A stretch of DNA of 64,000 nucleotides, from positions 1 through 64,000 of the forward strand of contig JACAEM010000011.1 in assembly GCA_013388855.1 (NCBI GenBank), written 5' to 3'. The DNA is from Chloroflexota bacterium (GTDB taxonomy: Bacteria > Chloroflexota > Anaerolineae > Anaerolineales > Villigracilaceae). Within the stretch, counting starts at the first letter, position 1. Each line of letters opens with the position of its first letter. Below, piece by piece: positions 42,835 to 51,773 of the stretch. The translations under genes and the position numbers were made by a program. The notes below the pieces were generated by a model. It was not told where the DNA came from. It saw nothing but the letters and a program-made list of their open reading frames with translations, and made no database searches.

Positions 42835-45741
42835 TCAATGACCCAACAAGACATTTGCAATCAACTCGGCAGGATGCACCGCTTCCATCCCTGCCCCCTG
42901 CCGGATTTGCATCCGACACGCCGCCCCAGTCCCCGCGACCACACTCCGCTTTCCGCCTTCTGTGTTCTGCAATTCCCTGAATACCCGCTTCCCCACATTC
43001 ATCGAAAGCTCGTAATGCTCCGCTTCATATCCGAAGGTGCCCGCCATACCGCAACAACCTGAGTCCAACACTTCGACATCATAGCCGCACAAACGCAACA
43101 CCTCCACGGTCGCATTCGCCCCGCTTGCCAGACCATCGGAGGCAAGTCCCTCGGCTCGCTGATGACAATGCGGCTGAAATTTGACCTTTGGCATGTCACC
43201 GCGAGGGAGGGCGTTGCCCGAAGCAAGTTCCAAGAAACTATCGGAGCGGAGCAGAAACTCGTCGAGGAACCAAGTCCGGGCGGTGCGGGAGGCGATCTCA
43301 TCCCGGCGACTCGGCAATAGGTCGGCGTAATCGTTTTTCAAGCAATATATGTCCGGCGGCTCGATACCAACAATCGCCGCTTCGCGCGCCGGGTCCAGGT
43401 GATTCAGCGCATCCAGCACTCTCCCAGCGTGACGCTTTGCCGCGTCCACAAAACCCTTCGAGAGCAGCGAAGCCCCCGCCCCAATAACCCGCAGCGCACG
43501 GACATCGTAGCCGCACGCTGCCAGCACGTCGAACGCCGCCTGTTCCACGCGCGGCTCGACATACCGCCCGAATGGGTCGGATAAGAAAATTACTGTCTCT
43601 CTGTGCATTCGCGACTCATCGGCTCGGGCTTTTGCTCTTTGCATCGAAAACTTCGGAAACGGACGTTTCTCTGTGATACCAAATGCTTTCGCGATTGCTC
43701 TTCTGAATAGCGGCATACTTGTTACGGCATTCGTCAGCGGTGCAATCGATGAAGCCAGTTTTGCGGTAACGTCGAAATACCCAAATACATAATCCCGCAG
43801 CGGACGGGAATGAGTCTTGAAATACTCGTTCTCGAACTCGTATTTCAACTTCGCCATGTCCACGCCGCTGGGACATTCGGCTTTGCACCCCTTGCAGGCG
43901 AGGCAAAGATCGAGGGCGGAAAAAACTGCGGTTTCGAGTTTAGGTCGTGGGGCAATTGGTAATTGGGAATTGGTAATTAACGCTCTCAACAAATTCGCTC
44001 TCCCCCGCGTGGAGTTTTGCTCTTCGCGCGTTGCCTGAAAAGACGGGCACATCACGCCGGTTGTCTTGCGGCAGACACCCTGCCCGTTGCATTGCTCAAT
44101 GGCGCCAGCCAGTCCGCGCTCGTGATTAAAATGCAAAGATGAGACCCAAGCCTTTGCCTGATACTTATCGCCGTAACGTAAATGTGTATCCATTGGCGGC
44201 GCGTCGAATAATTTCTTCGGGTTCAATAAGTTATCCGGGTCGGCGGCACGCTTCAACATACGCATTGCTTCGGTCACTTCGGCGCCATACGTCTTTTCGA
44301 TCCACTCTCCGCCAACGATTCCGTCGCCGTGTTCACTGCTCATCGAACCGCCAAGCCGCATCGTCAACGCAAAAACCTGTTCACCGATGCTCCGCAACGC
44401 CCGCACGCCCTCCCCGGTCTGTAAATTCAATATCGGGCGGATGTGCAAACACCCTGCAGAGGCATGCGCGTAAATCCCGCCCTCGGTGCCATGCTCCGAC
44501 ATAATCCGCTCCACTTCGCGCACGAACCCGCCCAATTTTTTTACCGGGATGGCACAATCTTCGATGAACGCGGCGGGTCGCGCTGACTGGGGGCGGGAAT
44601 CCAAAATGCCCAGACCCGCCTTGCGGATGTCCCAGATGCGCGCCTGCTCCTCTTTGGATTCGGCAATGACAAGGATGTCGCCGATTCGGCGCACCGCCTC
44701 TTTCAACGCCGACGGCTGGTCACCGCTAAATTCAACGACCAGCACGGCCACGGGATCGCCTGCCACCCACCCCATCTGACGCGCATACGCCGGGACGCTC
44801 CGCGCCAGCCGCAGGATCATCTGTGGGATCAACTCGATGGCGCTCGGCCGGAATTCCAACAGGCGCGGCACATCATCACATGCAGAGGAAATACTTTGAT
44901 AGGCAAGCACCCCCAGGATGGTGTGTTTCGGCTTCGCTATCAATTTAACCGTCGCGCGGCGCATGATCGCGAGGGTTCCTTCACTGCCAGCCAGAAGAAC
45001 TGCCAGGTTCCAGGTTCCAGGTTTCAAGCCGGCGGGATAGGCTCCCCCCATCCAAAGAGGCGGGGAGGAGGGGCTCCACGGCAACAAATAATTCAAGCGA
45101 TAGCCCGCTGAATTGCGCCACGTCTTCGGAAAGTTTTGCCTGATGGCTTCCGCATATCTTTCCCGGATGAGTTGGATGGTCGGTGTGAGTTTTGAGTTTC
45201 CGTTCTCTTCCCACGTTTCCAACGTCCCGTCGCCGAGGATGACATCGGCAGAGACAAGATGGTCGGCAGTCATGCCATACAAAATGGAGTGTGCGCCGGT
45301 GGCGTTGTTACCGATCACGCCGCCCATCGTGGCGCGTTCTGCGGAGGCAGGGTCGGGACCAAAGGTCAGGCCCTGTTTGGCGGCAGCCGCGTTGAGCGCG
45401 GCAAGAACGACTCCCGGTTCCACGGTGGCAGTCATCGATTCAGCGTCGATCCCTATGATGGAATCCAGCCAGCGCGAGCAATCCAGAATAAGCGCCTCGC
45501 CGATTGCCTGTCCACCCAACGAGGAACCAGCGCCGCGCGGCAAAATGGGAACTTTATGCTTCGCGGCAAGTTCTGCTACAGACTGGAGATCGTCCTGCAT
45601 TTTGGGAATGACGACGCCGAGCGGCTCAATTTGATACATGGAAGCGTCGGTGCTGTAGAGGATACGGGAGGCAGGATCAAGGCGAATATCGCCGGTGAAG
45701 TGCTTGCGGAGTTCATTGATGAAATCGGGGTGAAGGGACAT
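42835..45741 (-). CDS. GlcD/YdiJ-like FAD-linked oxidoreductase with Fe-S and CCG domains
   Basis: 968 residues. FAD_binding_4 (about 30-210: PILPRGAGSSLGGQAIG, GPDPASAERATMGGVIGNNATGAHS), FAD-oxidase C-terminal domain (to about 520), then Cys clusters for 4Fe-4S centres (CNGQGVCRKTTGVMC, and CLACKGCKAECPSGVDM), and a heterodisulfide-reductase-like CCG module near the end (DSGCCGMAGTFGYE). Such single-chain proteins oxidise 2-hydroxy acids (D-lactate, glycolate or D-2-hydroxyglutarate) and pass electrons to a carrier. The substrate cannot be fixed by sequence. It ends 19 bases before the YgjV/GNAT start. Confidence 0.9.
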   Translation of the reverse strand: MSLHPDFINELRKHFTGDIRLDPASRILYSTDASMYQIEPLGVVIPKMQDDLQSVAELAAKHKVPILPRGAGSSLGGQAIGEALILDCSRWLDSIIGIDAESMTATVEPGVVLAALNAAAAKQGLTFGPDPASAERATMGGVIGNNATGAHSILYGMTADHLVSADVILGDGTLETWEENGNSKLTPTIQLIRERYAEAIRQNFPKTWRNSAGYRLNYLLPWSPSSPPLWMGGAYPAGLKPGTWNLAVLLAGSEGTLAIMRRATVKLIAKPKHTILGVLAYQSISSACDDVPRLLEFRPSAIELIPQMILRLARSVPAYARQMGWVAGDPVAVLVVEFSGDQPSALKEAVRRIGDILVIAESKEEQARIWDIRKAGLGILDSRPQSARPAAFIEDCAIPVKKLGGFVREVERIMSEHGTEGGIYAHASAGCLHIRPILNLQTGEGVRALRSIGEQVFALTMRLGGSMSSEHGDGIVGGEWIEKTYGAEVTEAMRMLKRAADPDNLLNPKKLFDAPPMDTHLRYGDKYQAKAWVSSLHFNHERGLAGAIEQCNGQGVCRKTTGVMCPSFQATREEQNSTRGRANLLRALITNSQLPIAPRPKLETAVFSALDLCLACKGCKAECPSGVDMAKLKYEFENEYFKTHSRPLRDYVFGYFDVTAKLASSIAPLTNAVTSMPLFRRAIAKAFGITEKRPFPKFSMQRAKARADESRMHRETVIFLSDPFGRYVEPRVEQAAFDVLAACGYDVRALRVIGAGASLLSKGFVDAAKRHAGRVLDALNHLDPAREAAIVGIEPPDIYCLKNDYADLLPSRRDEIASRTARTWFLDEFLLRSDSFLELASGNALPRGDMPKVKFQPHCHQRAEGLASDGLASGANATVEVLRLCGYDVEVLDSGCCGMAGTFGYEAEHYELSMNVGKRVFRELQNTEGGKRSVVAGTGAACRMQIRQGAGMEAVHPAELIANVLLGH

Positions 45742-45761
45742 GCTTGGGATTTTACCAATGA

Positions 45762-45796
45762 AAACATCCCGAGGGTTTGAAGCCTTCGGGATGTTT
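45762..45796 (-). terminator. Hairpin upstream of the FAD-oxidoreductase gene
   Basis: AAACATCCCGA and TCGGGATGTTT form a stem with additional GGG/CC pairs. On the minus strand it is followed by a short T-run and lies between the 421-aa gene and the oxidoreductase gene, so it probably ends the panB transcript. Confidence 0.75.
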
Positions 45797-45854
45797 CTCT
45801 TATTTGCCCCTTTTCCGCTTCCCTCACAAATGCCGGTTTTCTCTTCTAAGAATA

Positions 45855-45883
45855 AACCGCCGAGAAACTATTACCCGGCGGCG
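45855..45883 (-). terminator. Hairpin after the unknown 421-aa gene
   Basis: CCGCCG (45857-45862) pairs with CGGCGG (45876-45881); on the minus strand it is followed by TTTATTCTT. It lies 18 bases past the stop codon of the 421-aa gene. Confidence 0.6.
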
Positions 45884-45898
45884 GGAAAGCCAAGGAAG

Positions 45899-47164
45899 TT
45901 ATTTGTGCAGTTTCCGTGCAGCGATAAAGGATAACCCGTTTTCCGTCAATGCCCGGGCGGTGTGATTTGCCGCAGCGACCTTTTCCATGAAATTGCGTTG
46001 CAGGTGCTCCCAGTCACCGCTTTCGATGACCTCTTTTTTCTCGCGGAAGTAATCCAGGATGTCGGAGGGGTGAGGCAATGTAGGTTCGATTTCCGGGTCG
46101 CCGCCCTCATGTTTGGCGGCAATATTTGCCACATGGTCGGCAATCTGAACCAGTTCAGCGCGGCGATCATACGGCTGGATCACAATACTTTTCCATGTCT
46201 CGACAATGTGATGCTCGAAGCGGATTACCTTCTCGAAATCAAGCGCCTTTCTAAACTGGGCAGTCAGTTCCATAGTCTCGTTGTTGATCGAGTTTGACCA
46301 GTTGAAGCCGATAAGCGGGGAGGTCCCGTCATCCCGGCTGAACAGTTTTGCCATGGTCATGATCCACAAGGCATGGTAGGGATTATCGCTTCCAAAGTAC
46401 ACAGAGATTTTAAATTGGATGTCCACGCCGAGTTTGTACAGCATGAACCCCAGCAGGATCGTCCCGGCATTGAAATTCAGCACATGCTGGACGCCAAAAT
46501 TGGTATAGTAGTACAGGAACTCATCCAGCCATTGCAGGGCGTGCTCGTTCGGTTGCCCGATGCCGCCAAAGTAACCGGTGATGGTCGCCGGTCCGCCCAG
46601 ATGCGGATTGGAGCCGTCCGTGCCTTTGGTGTCCAGCGTTTCGACGAACGACGCGCCGATGATATCCAACGCGGCGACGATGGCGGGCAGGTCGCCATCT
46701 GCTTCGGATTCTTTCATCTTGCGGACAGCGATAAAGCGACCCGGCACGAGTGATTTCTCTTCAATTGCCCGCTCCATCATCGGGCGTATCCACGGGAAAT
46801 ATTGTAACGCCGAGACCTCAAGCGTTACGGCATACTTATCCTTGAATTTCATCTTCTTTGCAGCATCACCCAGCACCTTGCGACGATAGTCAGCTACAGA
46901 AATGAAAGCGCCCCTGTCACGCTGTTCAATTAACCAGTTCAAGTCATCGATGTAAGCAGGATTCCTTTCCTCCACCAGTTTGAAGAGGTTGGACATCTTT
47001 CGAGAGGCGCGATGTTTGCGATTGATCTCCTCCGGTGTGCCGTACTTTGCCACCACATCCAGGAAAGCGTTCATGACTGCCATGTCGGGGGCAAGTAAGA
47101 CTTCGTTAATGGTTTTAAGACGATCATTGGGGATTTTGAGCAGTTTGCGGTATTTGTTGTCCAT
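45899..47164 (-). CDS. Unknown 421-aa protein downstream of panB
   Basis: 421 residues from the ATG at 47162-47164 (AAAGGAA upstream). No TM segments. Helix-rich N-terminus, then a region suggestive of a beta/alpha barrel: VPGRFIAVRKMKESEADGDLPAIVAALDIIGASFVETLDTKGTDG, LNFNAGTILLGFMLYKLGVDIQFKISVYFGSDN, and IRFEHHIVETWKSIVIQPYDRRAELVQIADH. The paired His and acidic residues suggest an enzyme, but I do not recognise the family. It begins 56 bases after the panB homologue, on the same strand, so a linked reaction is plausible. Confidence 0.7.
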   Translation of the reverse strand: MDNKYRKLLKIPNDRLKTINEVLLAPDMAVMNAFLDVVAKYGTPEEINRKHRASRKMSNLFKLVEERNPAYIDDLNWLIEQRDRGAFISVADYRRKVLGDAAKKMKFKDKYAVTLEVSALQYFPWIRPMMERAIEEKSLVPGRFIAVRKMKESEADGDLPAIVAALDIIGASFVETLDTKGTDGSNPHLGGPATITGYFGGIGQPNEHALQWLDEFLYYYTNFGVQHVLNFNAGTILLGFMLYKLGVDIQFKISVYFGSDNPYHALWIMTMAKLFSRDDGTSPLIGFNWSNSINNETMELTAQFRKALDFEKVIRFEHHIVETWKSIVIQPYDRRAELVQIADHVANIAAKHEGGDPEIEPTLPHPSDILDYFREKKEVIESGDWEHLQRNFMEKVAAANHTARALTENGLSFIAARKLHK

Positions 47165-47220
47165 TTTTGATTCCTTTGAATCATGTGTGGGCAAGTCGGC
47201 GACCTGTCCACACAAAGGTA

Positions 47221-48078
47221 TTAATCCAACATCTTTACCAGCTCGTCGTACTCTTCATCTTTCATGCCGAACCAATTCTCCGCAGCCGGAAATTGCCTGC
47301 CGATTACTTCGTCATGATAACCCTTTAATCCATTCAAGATGACTTCGCCGGCATTCCCGAAAACCTTTGCCATTTTCGGCTTGAATCTCGGATATAGGCC
47401 AAACATATCGTGATAGATCAGCAACTGCCCGTGTGCGTGTGGACCTGACCCGAGACTCATGATGATGCAGTTCTCCGCGCGCTCAGTAATGAGCTTGCAT
47501 ACCCGGTCAGGGACCATCTCCAGCAGGATCATGAATGCGCCAGCTTTTTCGAGCGCCTTGGCATCGTCGATGATCCTCTTGGCAAGGTGGGCGTCCTTGC
47601 CCTGGACGTGGAAACCGCCCAAAGCCGAGACGGATTGCGGTGTCAGACCGAGATGCCCAATCGCCGGGATGCCTGCATCCACAATGCCTTTGATGCGATC
47701 CGCCATGGCGGCGCCCCCCTCCAATTTAATGGCATCGGTCGCGGCTTCGGACATGAAGCGTCCGGCGTTCCGAATCGCGGTCTCCACCGACGGCTGGTAC
47801 GTCATGTAGGGCATATCCCCCACGATGAAAGCGGTCGGCGCCCCCCGGCGGACGGCTTGGGTGTGCCGGATCATATCGTCCATGGTTACGGGCAGGGTGG
47901 ATTCGTAGCCAAGCATGGTCATACCAAGGCTATCGCCCACCAGGATCATCTCAATGCCCGCCTGCTCCTGCAAATAGGCGGTCGGATAATCGTAGCAGGT
48001 GAGCCAGGTGATGGGTTCGCCATCGGCAACCTTCTTGAACAAGTATGGCAGGGTGATCTTCTTGCGCGGCTCGCTCAT
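47221..48078 (-). CDS. panB: 3-methyl-2-oxobutanoate hydroxymethyltransferase (ketopantoate hydroxymethyltransferase)
   Basis: 285 residues from the ATG at 48076-48078, with a strong AAAGGAGGAAGC leader. PanB fold and motifs: ITWLTCYDYPTAYLQEQAGIEMILVGDSLGM (metal Asp), FIVGDMPYMTYQ, DAIKLEGG, GHLGLTPQSVSALGGF and LLEMVPD with the catalytic Glu. It makes ketopantoate from 2-ketoisovalerate and 5,10-methylene-THF in pantothenate synthesis. No panC or panD is nearby. Its partner here is the unknown 421-aa gene, so a role outside pantothenate synthesis is possible. Confidence 0.88.
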   Translation of the reverse strand: MSEPRKKITLPYLFKKVADGEPITWLTCYDYPTAYLQEQAGIEMILVGDSLGMTMLGYESTLPVTMDDMIRHTQAVRRGAPTAFIVGDMPYMTYQPSVETAIRNAGRFMSEAATDAIKLEGGAAMADRIKGIVDAGIPAIGHLGLTPQSVSALGGFHVQGKDAHLAKRIIDDAKALEKAGAFMILLEMVPDRVCKLITERAENCIIMSLGSGPHAHGQLLIYHDMFGLYPRFKPKMAKVFGNAGEVILNGLKGYHDEVIGRQFPAAENWFGMKDEEYDELVKMLD

Positions 48079-48192
48079 GCTTCCTCCTTTATTGGGATGA
48101 ATCCAGCATAGGTCGAAACAAAGGCCAAGACAATTGACGAAAATCACAGGATATGAAGGGAAATTGTAATGTGGGCGGCTCTGTCTCCCCGC

Positions 48193-48198
48193 TATAAT
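48193..48198 (+). promoter_or_regulatory. -10 box upstream of the peptide-binding lipoprotein gene
   Basis: Perfect TATAAT, 22 bases before the start codon, with AAGGAGA as ribosome binding site in between. A convincing -35 element was not found. Confidence 0.4.
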
Positions 48199-48220
48199 TT
48201 TATGAAACAAGGAGATAGAA

Positions 48221-49870
48221 ATGCGGAAAATTCAATCCCTGCTGGCAATGTTTCTCATTGCCTCAGTTATCGTTTCGGCATGTGGAATTGGCGGGCCTAC
48301 AGCGGTCGTCAGGGTGGGCTGGAATAATGGTCCCGATACGCTCAATCCCGGCATGGCTTTATTGCTGGAATCCTTCAGCATTTTCAGCATGATCTACGAC
48401 ACGATCTACGAACAGACGCCTGACGGGGCGTTTCGTCTGTCCCTGGCGGAAAGCGTTGACGTATCCGATGATAACAAGGTATGGACGTTTAAGATCCGGG
48501 ATGGAATGACTTTTCACGATGGCGAGGCGCTCACCGCCGACGATGTCGCTTTCTCGTTCAATTACTATATTGACCATGGAGATGATTTTGTCTTTCTTCC
48601 GTCATATACGGCATACTTCGAAAGTGTTACCGCCGCACCCGGGAATGAGGTCGTGATCACCCTGACCGAGGCGATTCCCAATATGGAAAGCCAGTTGTAC
48701 AGTTTGTATGTGCTTCCGAAACACATCTGGGAAGCTGTGGAAGATCCAACTGAGATGGACATCCCGCTTTCGCAACTGGTCGGAAGCGGTCCCTTCAAGA
48801 TCACGGAATATATTCCCAATCAATTGATCCGCCTCGAATCGGTTCAGACCCATCATTTCTATCGTCCTCATGTTGGCGCAGTGGAATTTCATATCTATTC
48901 CAATGTCTCTTCGATGATCCAGGCGCTTCAAAACAGGGAACTCGATGTCATTGCGAATGTCCCATTGTCAGCCGTTTCCGCCTTGAACGACCAGGCGGGG
49001 ATCCGGGTGGTTGCCGGTCCGCCCTTCGCGCCGAACGTTTCGGATATCATTCTCAATCAAATCGCGCCGGAGGATTGCCCTGTCGAGGAAGGCGGATTGT
49101 GTACGGGTCACCCTGCCCTGCGGGATCGGAATGTCCGTCTCGCCATGGCGCACGCCATCGACAAACAGCGCCTGATCGACGAAGTTCTCTACGGGCTGGC
49201 GGATCCCGGTCTGACGCTGATTCCCAAAGGTTTGAGTCCGTTTTATAACTCCTCCATCAAGGATTTCGACCACGATGTCGAAAAGGCAAATCAAATCCTG
49301 GAAGATGCCGGGTACCTCGACACAGATTCGAACGGCATCCGAGAAATGCCCGATGGCGGCCGGGAACTTTCCTTCCGGCTGGAATGGCCCGACAGCATCG
49401 CCTATGCCGAGACGGAGGCAGAACTGCTGAGAAATATGTGGTCTCAAATCGGCATCGATGTCAAAATGCGGGCGACCAATTCCGAGGAAGTGACCGAACG
49501 CTGCTGCCCCGCCTTCGATTACGACATCCTCCTCTGGGAATGGGGCTCGGACCCCGACCCGAACTTCCTTCTGAGCGTCATGTTGTCCAGCGAGGTCTCC
49601 ACCGGCCTGAACGAGACGGGCTATTCCAACCCAACCTATGACAGACTCTTCGAAAGGCAGGCCACGGAAATGGATGATGAGACGCGCCTGGGAATCATCT
49701 GGCAGATGCAGGATCTTGTACATCGGGACGTGGTATATATCATCCCGTTTTACCAGAGAGCAGTGCAAGCCTATCGCACAGATACGTTCCGCGGCTGGCT
49801 GACGGAGGAGAAAAACCTCGACCTCGACGCGGTCTCCTCTCTGGCGATCATCGAACCGATACGACAGTAA
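48221..49870 (+). CDS. Extracellular solute-binding protein family 5 (oligopeptide/dipeptide-binding lipoprotein)
   Basis: 549 residues. Lipoprotein signal peptide with lipobox VSACG (Cys21). Family-5 blocks are clear: DTLNPGMALLLESFSIFSMIYDTIYEQTPDG, TFKIRDGMTFHDGEALTADDVAFSFNY, GSGPFKITEYIPNQLIRLE, and RNVRLAMAHAIDKQRLIDEVLYG. It should bind peptides or similar ligands for an ABC importer, but no cognate permease genes are adjacent. A strong terminator follows, so it is transcribed alone. Confidence 0.92.
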   Translation: MRKIQSLLAMFLIASVIVSACGIGGPTAVVRVGWNNGPDTLNPGMALLLESFSIFSMIYDTIYEQTPDGAFRLSLAESVDVSDDNKVWTFKIRDGMTFHDGEALTADDVAFSFNYYIDHGDDFVFLPSYTAYFESVTAAPGNEVVITLTEAIPNMESQLYSLYVLPKHIWEAVEDPTEMDIPLSQLVGSGPFKITEYIPNQLIRLESVQTHHFYRPHVGAVEFHIYSNVSSMIQALQNRELDVIANVPLSAVSALNDQAGIRVVAGPPFAPNVSDIILNQIAPEDCPVEEGGLCTGHPALRDRNVRLAMAHAIDKQRLIDEVLYGLADPGLTLIPKGLSPFYNSSIKDFDHDVEKANQILEDAGYLDTDSNGIREMPDGGRELSFRLEWPDSIAYAETEAELLRNMWSQIGIDVKMRATNSEEVTERCCPAFDYDILLWEWGSDPDPNFLLSVMLSSEVSTGLNETGYSNPTYDRLFERQATEMDDETRLGIIWQMQDLVHRDVVYIIPFYQRAVQAYRTDTFRGWLTEEKNLDLDAVSSLAIIEPIRQ

Positions 49871-49892
49871 GATATCTCTCGTACTCCCAAAG

Positions 49893-49921
49893 GCTTCCGA
49901 TTTTTTTCGGAAGCTTTTTTT
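49893..49921 (+). terminator. Intrinsic terminator after the solute-binding gene
   Basis: GCTTCCGA (49893-49900) pairs with TCGGAAGC (49907-49914), followed by seven T residues. Confidence 0.93.
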
Positions 49922-49942
49922 ATGGTATCCTAACCCTTCCCT

Positions 49943-51742
49943 ATGAAACATCTGCTGCGAATACGTGTGTTCTTAAAGCCATATTTCTGGCAAATATTGG
50001 CGACTTTGTTACTGTTGCTAAGTCTCACCGGACTCAATCTGCTGGTACCGCGCATCATTCGTTCTGTGATCGACGAAGGACTGTGGCACGGACAAATAGG
50101 ATTCCTCATCCGCTCTTCGCTTCTTCTGCTGGGACTTGGGCTTGTCTCCGCCATCTTGAATTTGGGTAACCGCTACTGGTCCGAGTGGATCGCGGCACAT
50201 GTAGGCTATGACCTGCGGAATCGCATGTACGATCACATCCAGTATCTGCCCTTCACATATCATGACCACGCCCAAAGCGGACAACTGATCTCGCGTTGCA
50301 TCGAAGATGTCCGTGCCATTGAGCGGTTTGCAGGCGGCGCAGTAGCGGACCTGGTCAGGTTCATCATTCTCTCGGTGGGAATTTTGTGGATCATGCTGGC
50401 AGATAACGCCCGGCTGGCAGTGATCGCCCTCCTGCCGATGATCCCGCTGATTCTGATGACCGCCGGTTTCGGGACGAAGATCGGCAAGTTGTTTTTCGCC
50501 GTGGATAATGCCGTCGGCGAAGTGTCCAACCGTCTGCAGGAAAACGTTGTTGGCGTGCAGGTCGTGCGCGCGTTCGCACGGGAGGAATACGAAATCAAGC
50601 GTTTCGATACCGCAAACAAGGAAGTTTTCAAAACCTGGGTGTATGTTATCGACGAGTGGTCCAAAATCATGCCAACCACCAACTGGCTGACCGCGGTGAG
50701 TGTTATTCTGATCCTATGGTTCGGCGGGCAAATGGTCATGGAGGGCACCCTAACCATCGGGGCCATTGTGGCGTTCAACGCCTACATCCTGATGCTGGCG
50801 GAGCCGGCGCAGGCGCTGACAGGGCTCGTCAACGCGGGTGGAGAAGCTGCGGCGGGCGCACAGCGCGTCTTCGAAGTGCTGGACACAAAGCCTGAGATCC
50901 AGTCGCGGCACAAAGCGGTCACCTTGAACGAATTGCGCGGCGAAGTGGAATTCCGGGATGTGGGGTTGAAATATCAGAATGAGAAGACTGCCTCCTTGAG
51001 CGGAATCAGCCTCCGGGTTGAGCCGAACCGCATCGTCGCCCTGATCGGTCCCACCGGCTCGGGCAAAACGTCGTTTGTGAATCTCATCCCGCGCTTCTAC
51101 GATGCAACCGAGGGTAGCGTGCTTGTGGACGGCGTGGATGTCCGCGAGCTGGACCTGACCGCTCTGCGAAAGCAGATCGGCATCGTATTGCAGACATCGT
51201 TGCTGTTTTCGGATACGATCAAGGCAAACATCGCTTATGGTCGCCCCGACGCGACGATGGAGGAAATTGTCGCCGCCGCCAAAGCCGCGCAAGCGCATGA
51301 GTTCATCGAAGGGTTTGCACACAAGTACGACACGATTGTCGGCGAACGCGGCGTGACGCTTTCGGGCGGGCAACGTCAGCGTGTGGCAATTGCGCGCGCC
51401 CTGTTGATGAATCCGCGTATCTTGATCCTGGACGACTCGACGTCATCGGTGGATACGCAGACCGAAAAATTGATCCAGTCTGCGCTGGACACCCTGATGG
51501 AGGGACGCACCACCTTTGTGATTGCGCACAGGCTCTCCACCGTGCGCCGGGCGGATATGATCCTGGTGATGGACAAGGGTCGCATCGTCGAACGCGGTAC
51601 GCATGACGAACTGCTCAGGCTGGATGGACTTTATAAACAGATCCATGATCTGCAATTGGCCGACCAGGCTGGTTTTACCGAGGAAGTGGAAGAAATACAG
51701 GAAGAATCCATTGAGCAAATGAAAGAGCACGATGAAATGTAG
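49943..51742 (+). CDS. ABC exporter half-transporter A (degenerate catalytic site)
   Basis: 599 residues. An N-terminal six-TM domain (to about 310) precedes the nucleotide-binding domain. Walker A GPTGSGKTS (~369-377), canonical signature LSGGQRQR, and Walker B LILDDSTSSVD, in which the catalytic Glu is Asp. H-loop is IAHRLSTV. Loss of the Glu pairs with the degenerate signature in the neighbouring protein, the pattern of heterodimeric exporters such as TM287/288. It is followed by the second half-transporter after 31 bases. Substrate unknown. Confidence 0.93.
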   Translation: MKHLLRIRVFLKPYFWQILATLLLLLSLTGLNLLVPRIIRSVIDEGLWHGQIGFLIRSSLLLLGLGLVSAILNLGNRYWSEWIAAHVGYDLRNRMYDHIQYLPFTYHDHAQSGQLISRCIEDVRAIERFAGGAVADLVRFIILSVGILWIMLADNARLAVIALLPMIPLILMTAGFGTKIGKLFFAVDNAVGEVSNRLQENVVGVQVVRAFAREEYEIKRFDTANKEVFKTWVYVIDEWSKIMPTTNWLTAVSVILILWFGGQMVMEGTLTIGAIVAFNAYILMLAEPAQALTGLVNAGGEAAAGAQRVFEVLDTKPEIQSRHKAVTLNELRGEVEFRDVGLKYQNEKTASLSGISLRVEPNRIVALIGPTGSGKTSFVNLIPRFYDATEGSVLVDGVDVRELDLTALRKQIGIVLQTSLLFSDTIKANIAYGRPDATMEEIVAAAKAAQAHEFIEGFAHKYDTIVGERGVTLSGGQRQRVAIARALLMNPRILILDDSTSSVDTQTEKLIQSALDTLMEGRTTFVIAHRLSTVRRADMILVMDKGRIVERGTHDELLRLDGLYKQIHDLQLADQAGFTEEVEEIQEESIEQMKEHDEM

Positions 51743-51773
51743 CCGCCACGCCGCATGAAATGTATCTGACAGT

